DNA of 64,000 bases from Porticoccaceae bacterium LTM1 (GTDB lineage: Bacteria > Pseudomonadota > Gammaproteobacteria > Pseudomonadales > Porticoccaceae). Where the stretch lies: NCBI GenBank assembly GCA_030252795.1, contig CP127080.1, positions 2,745,501-2,809,500 on the forward strand. Direction: 5' to 3'. Positions 16,951 through 26,900 of the stretch are shown one piece after another (position 1 is the first letter of the stretch; each line of letters opens with the position of its first letter). Position numbers and translations under genes: made by a program. The notes under the pieces were generated by a model. That model was given only the letters and a program-made list of their open reading frames with translations. It was not told the origin of the DNA and made no database searches.

Positions 16951-19900
16951 TTACAAAGAGTAGTTTTTCTGCATTTGGAAGAACAGTGTACGGCCTTGAA
17001 CCCTCACTTTACTGGTATCAAATCCGAACCCCGAATTTACAAATGGCAGACTCTGATTGGTAAGATCCGTTACACCTCCGACAAAACGCCAGCCTCTGTC
17101 TGTTTCATAGCTGCCAGTCAGGTCATAGGTAATATAATGCTCAACGTGATCTTCTATAGCTTCACTAAAGCTTGAGCGACTGTACAACCCGTTGTGCCAG
17201 GTATAATCACTACCATAGTTCACAGCAAAGGATGCAGAATAGTTGTCATAATCCCACAATAAGTGACCGCGAGCTTGCCAGCGATTTGGCCCGTAATTGG
17301 TTGCATCATACTTATAGACATCCGCCACACCGGTATCGGCATCAGTCACATGCACATTATTTTTGGAAAAATAGGTACCACTTAGACCAGTGCTGAACAA
17401 TCCATAGTCAGATGCAAAATCATAGGTAACGGAGAAGTCGGTAAACGTTCTCAGTCTCTCATCATAGTTGATTGGTGAAGTAATGAATTTATAACCATTG
17501 GCATCACTGATATCTTCAATCAGAACACCTTTTGCTATTAATTCTTCACCATTAAGTCCTGCTGTAATTTGACTGCCGATAGCGTCATTGGTGGCGATAG
17601 TCTGCCAGGTGACCGACAGCTTCAGGCCATCCAGAAAGGAGGGCGTCCAATCCAAGCCAATGGCCAGGTTATCACTGGTTTCGGGTTTCAGATTTGGGTT
17701 TCCTACTCTGACCGGGGAGGCACGAAATGAACTACCATCCGCCCATTCCAACCACTGATAACCTGCGCCATACCCACCACCGACCAGGTCAGTAAATCTC
17801 GGTGTACGGAAGTTTTCCGTCCAGTTGGCTCGGATATTCAGGTCTTCTACAGGATACCATGAGATACCAACAGAAGGACTTAGATTGTTGTAGCTGGCCT
17901 CCTGGAACAAGCTTTCCACATCTACAATATCACCACCGCTAACCTGCCCTTCAGTTGTAGTTGGTTTATTGTAGGTGTAATCGCCCCAACGAGCTGCCAC
18001 ATTAAGCGACAACCGCTCAACGCCGGTCATACGATTATCTTCGCCCACCAATGGAATTGAGGTTTGGGTAAACAGCTCAATTACATCTTTATCTAACTCA
18101 ATAAGATTTTTGAAAAAGCCGCCGGTTACTCCCGGCGCACTTTGAGCCCGATCTTCATTGCCACTGTAGTCAACAGTAGCGTTGTGGTATTCAAATCCGA
18201 GAATACTTCTCACCTCACCACCGGGTAAATCCGCGATTGAGCCTTCTATGGATGCGCTGTATTCAAACGTTGTATTGGTTGGCTGCTGGTTGCGTGTTTG
18301 ACCCACTGCAAGTGCAAGTAGTGGTGTCTGTACTGTACCATTGCCAAACAGGTTAATCATTTCATCCGGATCGGTAATCCGCTCACCGGTAATTGGGTGA
18401 TCACCCTGAATCAATCTCTCCAAAGGAGAGCGTGTATCCATCACTGGATTACCATCGTCATCCAGTACAGGATTTCCATCATCATCTAAAACATATGGAT
18501 TCCCCGAACCGTCCAGTCTGCTATGCCGCGTCAGCAAGCCAACATCCAAACCCTCAGTCTTTGCCTCACTGCGGGTAAATGTGGTCTCAAGACGCCAGTC
18601 ACGTACTGGAAGATCCCAGGTTAATCCTACTGTGCCATCTATACGCTTTTGATCTGTTTCCCGATACGCATCGGGAACAAGCCCGGATTCAACCTCTCCA
18701 TAAAAGGTGTAACGCATGTATTTGCTGGTTCCAAACGGGTTGTAAGGGTTATCCGCTGGCATAGACAATCCGGGAGCGGTTGTCGATGAAAAGACAGTTA
18801 CACCCGGAGCTGGTGCGCCGCCAAATACATTGTTAGTCAGATTGTAATTAACCGACCCAAACACCAGAATACTGTCTGTCAGCTCCTGTTCAACGCGAAA
18901 GCTGAGATTTTTATTTTCCACATCAGGTGACATTTCTGCAGAAAGATTTTCCCGAAAAACACCGTCACGATCATATTCAAAATATTGATCTAAAGCCGCG
19001 GCCATCTCTTCAGGTGAGTTAACTCCATCGCCATTTGTATCGATAACCCCATTATAATCATCGGAAGCTGTTACACCTGCCCCTCTAAACCACAAGCCGG
19101 TTGAAACAAATGGTGAAACAGTAGCGCCAAAAATTCCGTGCCCACGACGATCTGTGCCACCCCGACTGCGAAAATCATTACTAACGTAACCAACTTTTTG
19201 CGCATCAATCGGATCTGTCTTGGTGTAGCCCAACGTTACATTGGCATTACCGGAGCCCCAGGCCACTGAACCGGTCTGAGTCAAAGACAATCGATCCTGA
19301 CCATTTGCACTGGTTTCATAGCGAACCATGGTGCTGCCACCTGGTTCACGATCTTTTTTCAGAATAATATTAATTACACCACCAACTGCATCGGCGCCGT
19401 ACAATGCAGAAGCACCTTGGGTAACCACTTCAACTCTTTCAATATCGTGTGCGGGAATAGTAGATAAGTTAACAAACTGCCCCTGATCAAGAGGGGTGCC
19501 GGCCGTGCGACGGCCATTGATCAAGACCAGTGTTGAGCCTTCTCCCAGACCGCGCAGGTTGGCTGCTGAAATACCGGCAGCATCATAATCAGAGAAGCCT
19601 CCGGTAAACTCCCCAGTGCCTGAGTTACTAATGGTTGAGCTGGAGTTGGTTGCCGCGAAATTTTGGGGCAGCGTACGAATAATTTCTTCTGCAGAAAATA
19701 CGCCTCTGCGTTCAATTTCTGCACGGTCTATCACGATCACTGGCGCTACCGGATCAACACCACGCAGTCTCGAACCTGTTACAACAACTTCTTCAACCTC
19801 ATCATGAGCTTCAGCCTCTTTATCATCCTTGGAATCTTCCTTAACAATCACCAAGTCATCTGAAACAAACTCATATATCAATCCTGAGCCTTTCAACATT

Positions 19901-20157
19901 TTTTGAAGAGCTTCGGAAAGACTATAGACTCCTTGAATTTTGGCCAACTCAATATCATTTCTGACATTGTGTTCCACCATGATTTGAACGCCTGCTTTTT
20001 TACCAAGCTCGACTAATGCTTCGGAGACTTTTTGACTTTTTAAATTTAAATCCAGGTTATCTATATCCGCAAATAGCGAACTGGCAAACCCAAGACTTAA
20101 TGCGGAAGCAACCCCCAATACCAAGCGATTACGACGAAACGCGAATGTATTCCTCAT
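16951..20157 (-). CDS. TonB-dependent outer-membrane receptor with STN signalling domain (receptor A)
   Basis: 1068 aa from MRNTFAFRRN (an in-frame ATG lies 15 nt earlier). After the signal peptide comes an STN domain (about 35-105: LDLNLKSQKVSEALVELGKK), then VEEVVVTGSRL (TonB-box/plug entry, about 130) and the plug with ANLRGLGEGSTLVLINGRRT. A beta-barrel runs to the terminal ...FQMQKNYSL. STN-bearing receptors signal through FecR to an ECF sigma factor. Both are encoded immediately upstream and a sigma A promoter precedes this gene. It is a paralogue of receptor B (same EEVVVTGS, RRGVFSAEE and RAPS/TPRFTD-type blocks). The ligand is unknown; the Oar/Xanthomonas-type length suggests a large organic molecule or peptide. 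Confidence 0.93.
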   Translation of the reverse strand: MRNTFAFRRNRLVLGVASALSLGFASSLFADIDNLDLNLKSQKVSEALVELGKKAGVQIMVEHNVRNDIELAKIQGVYSLSEALQKMLKGSGLIYEFVSDDLVIVKEDSKDDKEAEAHDEVEEVVVTGSRLRGVDPVAPVIVIDRAEIERRGVFSAEEIIRTLPQNFAATNSSSTISNSGTGEFTGGFSDYDAAGISAANLRGLGEGSTLVLINGRRTAGTPLDQGQFVNLSTIPAHDIERVEVVTQGASALYGADAVGGVINIILKKDREPGGSTMVRYETSANGQDRLSLTQTGSVAWGSGNANVTLGYTKTDPIDAQKVGYVSNDFRSRGGTDRRGHGIFGATVSPFVSTGLWFRGAGVTASDDYNGVIDTNGDGVNSPEEMAAALDQYFEYDRDGVFRENLSAEMSPDVENKNLSFRVEQELTDSILVFGSVNYNLTNNVFGGAPAPGVTVFSSTTAPGLSMPADNPYNPFGTSKYMRYTFYGEVESGLVPDAYRETDQKRIDGTVGLTWDLPVRDWRLETTFTRSEAKTEGLDVGLLTRHSRLDGSGNPYVLDDDGNPVLDDDGNPVMDTRSPLERLIQGDHPITGERITDPDEMINLFGNGTVQTPLLALAVGQTRNQQPTNTTFEYSASIEGSIADLPGGEVRSILGFEYHNATVDYSGNEDRAQSAPGVTGGFFKNLIELDKDVIELFTQTSIPLVGEDNRMTGVERLSLNVAARWGDYTYNKPTTTEGQVSGGDIVDVESLFQEASYNNLSPSVGISWYPVEDLNIRANWTENFRTPRFTDLVGGGYGAGYQWLEWADGSSFRASPVRVGNPNLKPETSDNLAIGLDWTPSFLDGLKLSVTWQTIATNDAIGSQITAGLNGEELIAKGVLIEDISDANGYKFITSPINYDERLRTFTDFSVTYDFASDYGLFSTGLSGTYFSKNNVHVTDADTGVADVYKYDATNYGPNRWQARGHLLWDYDNYSASFAVNYGSDYTWHNGLYSRSSFSEAIEDHVEHYITYDLTGSYETDRGWRFVGGVTDLTNQSLPFVNSGFGFDTSKVRVQGRTLFFQMQKNYSL

Positions 20158-20227
20158 TACCACACCACCCATTATCTGTAAGATTTATTTTGCATGCAGA
20201 CTTGCAAATCAAATCGCAAGTTATCTA

Positions 20228-20260
20228 GAGCACGTCTTACTAATGGGGTCTCCCTACACC
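20228..20260 (-). promoter_or_regulatory. ECF sigma A promoter upstream of receptor A
   Basis: On the minus strand this reads GGTGTAGGGAG, 15 nt, CGTGCTC. Exactly the same two blocks with exactly the same spacing occur upstream of the sigma A gene (21997-22029), while the 15 internal bases differ. The -10-like CGTG is typical of ECF promoters. The expected start of transcription leaves a leader of about 65 nt before receptor A. Confidence 0.75.
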
Positions 20261-20306
20261 CGGAGATAAAAATAATTCCCTTATCTGAAAAATTTATTTT
20301 AATAAT

Positions 20307-21377
20307 CTATTTTTTAGTAATAATTATTTTGTCAAAGCCGGATACAACTTTTATTGGAAGGGAGTTTTCAAGACCAACCAAAGCCACATCAACCCGATTT
20401 ACACGCACAGTAGCTCGCACCATCAAATCACGTATAACTGGATCATCAATAAATATTTTCTTGCCAGTGTAGCGATTCAGCTCATCCACTACTTTATAGA
20501 GCGGCTGACTTTTAAAACTGACCAATCCACTTCGCCAGCTTTGGAACTGGTCGACATCAGATTCATAGTAAGCCTTGTACTGACGAGACTGATTATCGAA
20601 TTCAACTACCATTCCCGCAGCAACTCGCCTCTGATGTTCGGCTGAAATAACCATCTGATTTTCCGTAGCATCAAAAGCTGGCGCCGCCTCGGACACCATC
20701 TCGCTTTTGCGGTGCACTGAGACCATACCCTCCATAACAGCCAGGGTGAACTGTTCTGGCTCCTTCTTCAAATTGAAGGCGGTACCCAACACACTGACAG
20801 AGCGCTCACCCAACTCAACCGTAAAAGGTCGTTCCGCGTCCGCAGCTACCTCATAATAAGCTTCGCCACGCTCCATAATGATTCGGCGTGCCTGGTCATT
20901 GAAATCAACAAGTATTTGAGTAGCCGTATTTAGCGTGATTACGCTTCCATCACTCAAGTTTACCGACTTGTTTTCCCCGGTGCGGGTCACATAACGAAGA
21001 ATTCCGTTCTTCTCGGGAACCGATTCATGAAATGCAGTAAACCAGACAGCTGTCACCGCCAAAACCAATGACGCAGCAACAGCCAATCTCGGCCAATAAT
21101 TGCTGCCATTGTTATTGGACTCTCTTAGCAAAGGCTGGCGATTGTTCCCTTGCGGATACTTTTCTACCAGGGCAAGCAAGTCCGAATCTTCCGAGAGAGC
21201 AGAAAGGTCTGCCAATATCTCCCGGCTGGATGCCAAATCGGCAGAGTATCGCTCAGAGTTCTGTGAGCGATTTATAATGCGCTCCTCCTCACGCTCAGTC
21301 ATCTCGCCTGAAAATTGCCGCACAACATCAGTGACTGCACGCTGATTGGCGATAAAACGTTTAACTTTGCCAATCAT
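20307..21377 (-). CDS. FecR-family anti-sigma/sigma regulator (A)
   Basis: 356 aa. A cytoplasmic N-terminal part (DUF4880-like) is followed by one transmembrane segment (LAVAASLVLAVTAVWFTAF) and the FecR domain (GENKSVNLSDGSVITLNTAT, GEAYYEVAADAERPFTVELG, VLGTAFNLK). The C-terminal STN-like segment (LYKVVDELNRYTGKKIFIDD) contacts the receptor STN domain in the known FecA-FecR pathway. It overlaps the sigma gene by ATGA (21374-21377), so the two are translationally coupled. A 150-bp spacer holding the ECF promoter separates it from receptor A. Confidence 0.93.
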   Translation of the reverse strand: MIGKVKRFIANQRAVTDVVRQFSGEMTEREEERIINRSQNSERYSADLASSREILADLSALSEDSDLLALVEKYPQGNNRQPLLRESNNNGSNYWPRLAVAASLVLAVTAVWFTAFHESVPEKNGILRYVTRTGENKSVNLSDGSVITLNTATQILVDFNDQARRIIMERGEAYYEVAADAERPFTVELGERSVSVLGTAFNLKKEPEQFTLAVMEGMVSVHRKSEMVSEAAPAFDATENQMVISAEHQRRVAAGMVVEFDNQSRQYKAYYESDVDQFQSWRSGLVSFKSQPLYKVVDELNRYTGKKIFIDDPVIRDLMVRATVRVNRVDVALVGLENSLPIKVVSGFDKIIITKK

Positions 21378-21967
21378 GATTTCTCCACTCCTTTTAAGTC
21401 CTGCACGGCTGCTTTTATCTGTAGCAAGGCCTTCTTAATGTATTTCTCAACGGTTTTTACAGAAATCCCCATATCGATGGAGATCTCCCGATAACTTCTA
21501 TGACGAAAGCGATTGAGGATAAAGGCCTCTCTCCAGCAGGGACGCATCTGTAACAGAACCTCTTTGACGCATTCCAGATCACTCCTGGCCAATGTAATAG
21601 CCTCTGGAGATCCATTATTCACAAACGCTTCAGGGCCTGCTTCTGCCTGATGCGCGCTTGCGTACTCACGACGAACACGCTTACTCCGTTCCAGATCAAC
21701 CACCAGATTATTGGCTATGGCGAACAGAAATGAGCGATTACTGGCCCCGCCAGGCGGCAAGCGTTCTGGTAATTGCTCCAGGTTAGCCAGCTTGATAAAG
21801 ACTTCCTGAATAATATCCTCCACTTCAGAGTCAACTTTCAGGGTAACCCTCAAAAACCCGCGCAGGGCCGAGCCGTGCTCGATAAATAACCGTTCAAGCA
21901 CCTGCTCTCGTGATTCTCGCTGGCGATCTGCCAGCCTTACTACATTGTTAGATAAGCGGTCAGCCAT
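21374..21967 (-). CDS. ECF RNA polymerase sigma factor, FecI-like (sigma A)
   Basis: 197 aa from MADRLSNNVV. The frame is open further upstream, but the promoter-like motif at 21997-22029 lies inside that extension, so the short start giving about a 23-nt leader is preferred. Region 2 is seen as VDSEVEDIIQEVFIKLANL and NRSFLFAIANNLVVDLERS; region 4 as REAFILNRFRHRSYREISID and GISVKTVEKYIKKAL. It directs RNA polymerase to its own promoter and to receptor A (inferred from the shared motif), under control of FecR A. Confidence 0.92.
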   Translation of the reverse strand: MADRLSNNVVRLADRQRESREQVLERLFIEHGSALRGFLRVTLKVDSEVEDIIQEVFIKLANLEQLPERLPPGGASNRSFLFAIANNLVVDLERSKRVRREYASAHQAEAGPEAFVNNGSPEAITLARSDLECVKEVLLQMRPCWREAFILNRFRHRSYREISIDMGISVKTVEKYIKKALLQIKAAVQDLKGVEKS

Positions 21968-21996
21968 CCGTAAGTGGCCCATAGGGGGTTTAACAG

Positions 21997-22029
21997 GAGC
22001 ACGGATGATATGCCCCTCCTCCCTACACC
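21997..22029 (-). promoter_or_regulatory. ECF sigma A autoregulatory promoter
   Basis: GGTGTAGGGAG, 15 nt, CGTGCTC on the minus strand, identical in both blocks and spacing to the site upstream of receptor A. It lies about 30 bp before the chosen sigma A start codon, implying positive autoregulation. Confidence 0.75.
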
Positions 22030-22362
22030 TTAAGTGAAATTTTTTGAAATTTTCGCTTTGGCCCCGACAAAGGGCCCCTGGCACCATTGAACTAAGAAAC
22101 AGATATGCCGAATTTCATGCATAAGACCGGAAAATGATCGCCATCTCACAGTGTGAATGTAACGATCTGTCACAAACCACCACAGGCCAACCCGACCAGC
22201 ATGAGGTATATGGTCACAACTAGCGGGATATAGTGGCTTTACCGGGATTGTGATCTGAAGAGGTGGGTTAGTTTGACCAGTGACACGGGTTCTACCCGTG
22301 TCACATTTTTCTATCAACCACCCTGTGTATAAGGGATATATGTGTCTGTTTCCGAATACAGA
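22030..22362. other. Intergenic spacer between TlpA and sigma A modules
   Basis: 333 bp without a credible gene. It holds a perfect 10-bp inverted repeat (22280-22304). No other motif was recognised. Confidence 0.6.
22280..22304. terminator. Strong hairpin between the 462-aa TlpA gene and sigma A
   Basis: GTGACACGGG and CCCGTGTCAC surround a 5-nt loop. ATTTTT follows on the plus strand only; on the minus strand, where the genes lie, no T tract follows. It is downstream of the TlpA stop, so it may mark the 3' end by processing or be a weak terminator. Confidence 0.55.
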
Positions 22363-23751
22363 TCAGCCACGAATCAACTTCAGCAGTTCTGCCTTCAACT
22401 CTGGCGAAGATGGTCGTCTGGCATTGGCATCTACAATCTTTCCTTCTTTATCAAACAATAGAAAACGAGGAATGGTATTGATTTCATAGTTTTTGGATAA
22501 TCCTGAATCACTTCCACCGTCTGCATGCAGCTGAACGCCACTCATCTCATTCTCTTCAATAAACTGCAGCCACTCATCTTTATCTGCATCAGTAGAAATA
22601 CTGACAAAGACAATGTCCTCTCCCTGCAGAGCATGCTCCAGCTTTTTCAAGTGAGGAATCTCAGATTTGCATGGACCACACCAGGTTGCCCACACATCCA
22701 GATAAACAACTTTTCCCTTAAAAGACTCAAAAGCAACCGGATTTCCTTCTGCATCCTCACAGATAAAATTGAATCCTGGCTGCCCCACCTGACTCTGAAA
22801 GTCTTTCTCCAGCTCAAGCAATAGCGACTTGCTTCGATCAGACTGAAGATAATGACGCACCGGATCAACCAGCTGATAGTACTCAGCTACCGGGGGCTTT
22901 CTGCTTTTGAATCGAGAGAAGTACTCATAGAGATAAACCTCTTTCAGTGAATCAGAAGCAATCCCTGCCATCACATTTGATAGCGTTTGATTGGCAGGAG
23001 CAAACTCCGTCAGCAGTTGACTGAAGGTAAAATACAGCTGCATCAAATCACAGCCATTGCCGAGATTAAGAAGACGGGCATCGGTAAATTTCTGCTCTTT
23101 TTGCCAATCGAAGTAAACCTGCGGATAATTGCCTTTTTCCGGATGCTTCGACCTTGGCATTAACAAAAATCGATAACAGGCAGCTTCAAAGTCAGTATTA
23201 ACTGCCAATGTCATCAACTCATCAAATTGCTTATCACCGGTATTTAGTTTTTCAAGAAACTGATTCCTGGAATCAAGCCCTGTCTCCTCCAGGAACGGAT
23301 AAAAATCCTCATAGGTAACATCACCACCTATACTGGTGTATTTATGAAATGCCTGAAACTGGTTATTCCAATCCAAAACCAGCTTGTTATGGCCGATATT
23401 GCTACCCGTAATTCGCTGTGACGTCTCATCAATTTCCAAACTCAGATCAAGACCAGCCTGTAAATACAGACGAACCAGCTGCTTCTGTTGCCTATCGGCA
23501 TAATTCAGGCGAAAGAAACCCGGATCTTTTACTGGAACCATAAATGCGAATCGACCTTCCTGATCGACCAGCGAACTGCCGTATGCCTCTAGCTTCCCAT
23601 TTTCTACATACTGAAGCTCTACATTATTGTCTGTGACCGGCGCAGAGATTTTTCCTCGAACTATGGCAAACTCTTCAGAATTGATTTTCGCATGGACAGC
23701 ACAGCTACATATCAGCGACAGCGAAATTGTCAGCAGTTTTACTATTCTCAT
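22363..23751 (-). CDS. Exported TlpA-like thioredoxin with N-terminal DUF4369-like region (462 aa)
   Basis: Signal peptide (LLTISLSLICSCAVHA), then a beta-rich region (VRGKISAPVTDN, VDQEGRFAFMVPVKDPGFFRL) like the DUF4369 part of Bacteroidota TlpA proteins. A helical middle follows, then a thioredoxin domain with VVYLDVWATWCGPCKSEIP (about residue 356) and the cis-Pro segment NTIPRFLLFDKEGKIV. It ends ELLKLIRG. It follows receptor B but is separated from it by a terminator, and has a weaker copy of the sigma B promoter 20 nt before the ATG, with GGAGGGAG as RBS. The Bacteroidota-like architecture hints at transfer (inference). Confidence 0.87.
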   Translation of the reverse strand: MRIVKLLTISLSLICSCAVHAKINSEEFAIVRGKISAPVTDNNVELQYVENGKLEAYGSSLVDQEGRFAFMVPVKDPGFFRLNYADRQQKQLVRLYLQAGLDLSLEIDETSQRITGSNIGHNKLVLDWNNQFQAFHKYTSIGGDVTYEDFYPFLEETGLDSRNQFLEKLNTGDKQFDELMTLAVNTDFEAACYRFLLMPRSKHPEKGNYPQVYFDWQKEQKFTDARLLNLGNGCDLMQLYFTFSQLLTEFAPANQTLSNVMAGIASDSLKEVYLYEYFSRFKSRKPPVAEYYQLVDPVRHYLQSDRSKSLLLELEKDFQSQVGQPGFNFICEDAEGNPVAFESFKGKVVYLDVWATWCGPCKSEIPHLKKLEHALQGEDIVFVSISTDADKDEWLQFIEENEMSGVQLHADGGSDSGLSKNYEINTIPRFLLFDKEGKIVDANARRPSSPELKAELLKLIRG

Positions 23752-23771
23752 TAAACTCCCTCCAGGTAATT

Positions 23772-23797
23772 AACCTAAACAACTACAACTAACACTC
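23772..23797 (-). promoter_or_regulatory. Candidate sigma B promoter upstream of the 462-aa TlpA gene
   Basis: Minus strand GAGTGT, 16 nt, GGTT. The sigma B and receptor B sites read GAGTGT, 16 nt, CGTT. One mismatch in the -10-like block and identical spacing. The leader to the ATG would be very short, about 15 nt. Confidence 0.45.
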
Positions 23798-23863
23798 CAC
23801 AAAAAAATCCATAGACTTAAATACCCAATTGGGCAGATTCGCCAGAATTCATGCGGAGAGGAA

Positions 23864-23894
23864 TGAAAAACAGCACGGGCTTTCACCCGTGCCA
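23864..23894 (-). terminator. Intrinsic terminator after TonB receptor B
   Basis: GGCACGGG and CCCGTGC-type arms with a short loop, followed on the minus strand by TTTTT. It is located about 20 bp past the receptor B stop. Confidence 0.82.
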
Positions 23895-23909
23895 AGATGG
23901 ACTACTCAG

Positions 23910-26900
23910 TTAGAAATCAAACTCTTTGGTCACATTCATATATGCAGTTCGTCCCTGCACATTGACGCGACGGTTATCAAAGGGTCTCCCACTATTATCG
24001 ATAAATGGATAGGGGTTGTTGGTTATGTCCCGAATACCAAAGTTGATATTCAATCCTTGCTCTACCAAGCTATAGCGCCCAGTCAAGTCAAGTGTCCAAT
24101 ACTCTTCAATATGGTTCGACAAATCGCTATAGGCACCTTCATCTGGATTCCAGCGGCTAATGTTTTGTACGTAGTCACTTTTGTAATTAACCGAAAGTGC
24201 CGCACCCATATTGTCATATTGCCAATCTACAAATGCGCGCCCTACTAATTTGTCGCTGCCTGTTACGGTAGCCACTTTAGGAACAATATCTCCACCCAAC
24301 AATAGACTCTCTTCTAATGTTCCCGTATAAGTGCCGTTTACACCGACCAAAAAATTACCCATGTTGCTGGAAAAGCTATAAGAGAGGTCAAAATTAACCG
24401 ATTTATTGCGACTTAGTGCCAGATTAGTTGAAACATTTCGAACCAACAATAACTTATCTGTCTCTGGGTCTTCATAGAAAAGATCCGGAACTGACTGCCA
24501 ATCTTCTGCCGGCCAGGAATAGTGGCTGGTTTGAGCAATTCGGTCGGTATAGTCAATAAAGTTGTAGGTCGCCTTCATTTGAAGGCCTGGTAGAAAAGAT
24601 GGCATCCAGTCAAACCCAAACGTAATATTTTCGGCTGTCTCTGGACGGATATTCGGGTTTACGCCCAGATTGGTACTATAAACATAAACCGGTGTCGGTC
24701 CATCTATAAAGTTGCCATCCTCATCATAGTAGCCATCCACATCGATATATCGCGATGCCCATGCGGTTGGATCATTCCATATATAGTTACACCCATCACC
24801 CTGACAACTTACTGGATCATCATAGCGAGCTTCTGAACCAACAATTTCGGAATTGGATGGAGCGCGGAAGCTCTCTGACCATGTACCGCGCACAATCAGA
24901 TCTTCGTACGGCATCCAGGCCAGTGTTAATTTAGGAACACTACTGGTAAAGGTATCATTTGCCGCATTTGATTGGGGCATTTCCAGTCTTGTCCAGCGAT
25001 TCTGAATACCCAGCTCGAGCAACTGAACGCCAGGTAGTGCATTGTCTTCACCAATGATGGGAATGGATGTTTCAAAGAAAGCACCCTCGTTAACTGTATA
25101 TACTTTGTCATTCATGCCAGCGTATGTAGCTCGAACTCCATCATTTTTATAATTGGTTACCTGTACATCACGATCCATTCCTAAAGCCAACCGGATATCA
25201 CCGCCGGGCAGAGTAAACAATGCGCCTTCCGTCAACAGATTAAAACCATAGCTACTGTTAACCGGATTGGCTGTCGTGTAAGTTATAACGGTATCCGCCA
25301 AGTGCGCTGACTGTGCACTCCCATTACCAAATAGGTTAATCGCTTCATTGGGGTCACTAGAGCTGATCAACTGGCTCCAAGCAGACTCTTTACCAGCATC
25401 ACACTGAAATCGTAAACCTCGCTCCCAATTATCTTGACCTGGATCACTGGGATCATTCGGATCGTAGTATTTGCCATACTGTCGTCCCGTGGCCGGATTC
25501 TTTTCGCAGGCACTCATATTAATATCCGTGAATCTGGCATACACACTGTGCTCTGTCCAGCGTCCACTCAGGTCCATGGTCCAGTCACTGAATGGCAAAT
25601 CCATTTTAAAACCAAGATTTACATTGTAATTTTCATTTTGATTTATTGGCGAGAAGGCGTCGACCAGTCCAGAATCCGTCTCTTCAATAAATATATAATT
25701 TACACGGACATCTCTATTGAAAGGGTTAAACGCATTGCTCTCTGGCACAGTCACATTATTGGCACGCGCTACCTTCCAGCGATTTAGCGTCTCATTTTTA
25801 TTAAGGCTGGCATCCAGATAGACTGTCGTATTCCAGAAGCCCAAATCCTGCTCGGCATCAAAGCGAAATGAAGTTCGCTCCCTGGCAGTGGACAGATCAG
25901 GATTTAAATCATAATCATTCGGCAAAATATTATCACGAGAGAAGTCCTCTACAGATGCGTCTACCCCATCATGATCTTCTGGCAAAGACACGTAAATTGG
26001 GGTCCAGGTTATATAATCATACCCCTGATAAACCCCACCAGGTTGGCCGCCACCGGTGTAGCGAGAATCCTGCCCACCTCTCGAGGTAAGGTCTTTCGTG
26101 TACCATCCCGCTTTAGTACTTGAAATTGCCTGGTTTTCACTCTTGGAAAAGCCCAATCTTGCACGACCACTTCCCCAACTGTAACGAAAACTCTGATTCA
26201 GGTTATAGGTATTGCCACCATTCTGGCCATGTTCGTAGCGCACTTCGGTGGTTGCACCAGTACCGGCTTCTTTAGAGAGAATAAAGTTAATTACCCCACC
26301 TACTGCATCGGAGCCATATTTAGCCGAGGCACCATCATAAAGAACTTCGATTCGCTCAATTTCACTGAATGCAATTCCGTTCAGGTCTACATAGCCATTA
26401 TCCAAAACTGGTGATTTGGCAACACGTCGGCCATTTACCAGAACCAAAGTACTTTCTACACCCAACCCCCGCAGATTAGCGGCAGCTGAGCCTTGAATAC
26501 CGGATTGTGACATCCCAATCTGAACAACCAAATCCTGATCAATACCTGTCGTAGAACTGGATTCATTTAAGTTGCCAAAATTGGCCGACAATGAGCGGAC
26601 AAAATCTTCTGCTGAAAAAATACCACGGCGCTGAAGGTCTTCTTTGGTAAAAACATCCAGTGGTGCGGACAGATCTTTTTTGCGCAGCGATGACCCCGTA
26701 ACAACAATCTCTTCTACTTCTTTTTCTGATTGGCCTTCAGCTTCTTCTTTTTCACTGATAGTCACCACATCATCAGCGCCGACCATATAGGTCAGATTGG
26801 TATTTTTTAACACCTGATCAAGGGCCTGATTAATGGTCAGGCTTCCTCGCACAACAGGGGACATATTTTTTCGAGCAATCTCTGGAGAAAATACAATTTG

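Noticed and set aside
21968-22087. N-terminal extension of sigma A by 40 residues
   Set aside because: The promoter-like motif A lies inside this stretch and region 2 homology starts later.
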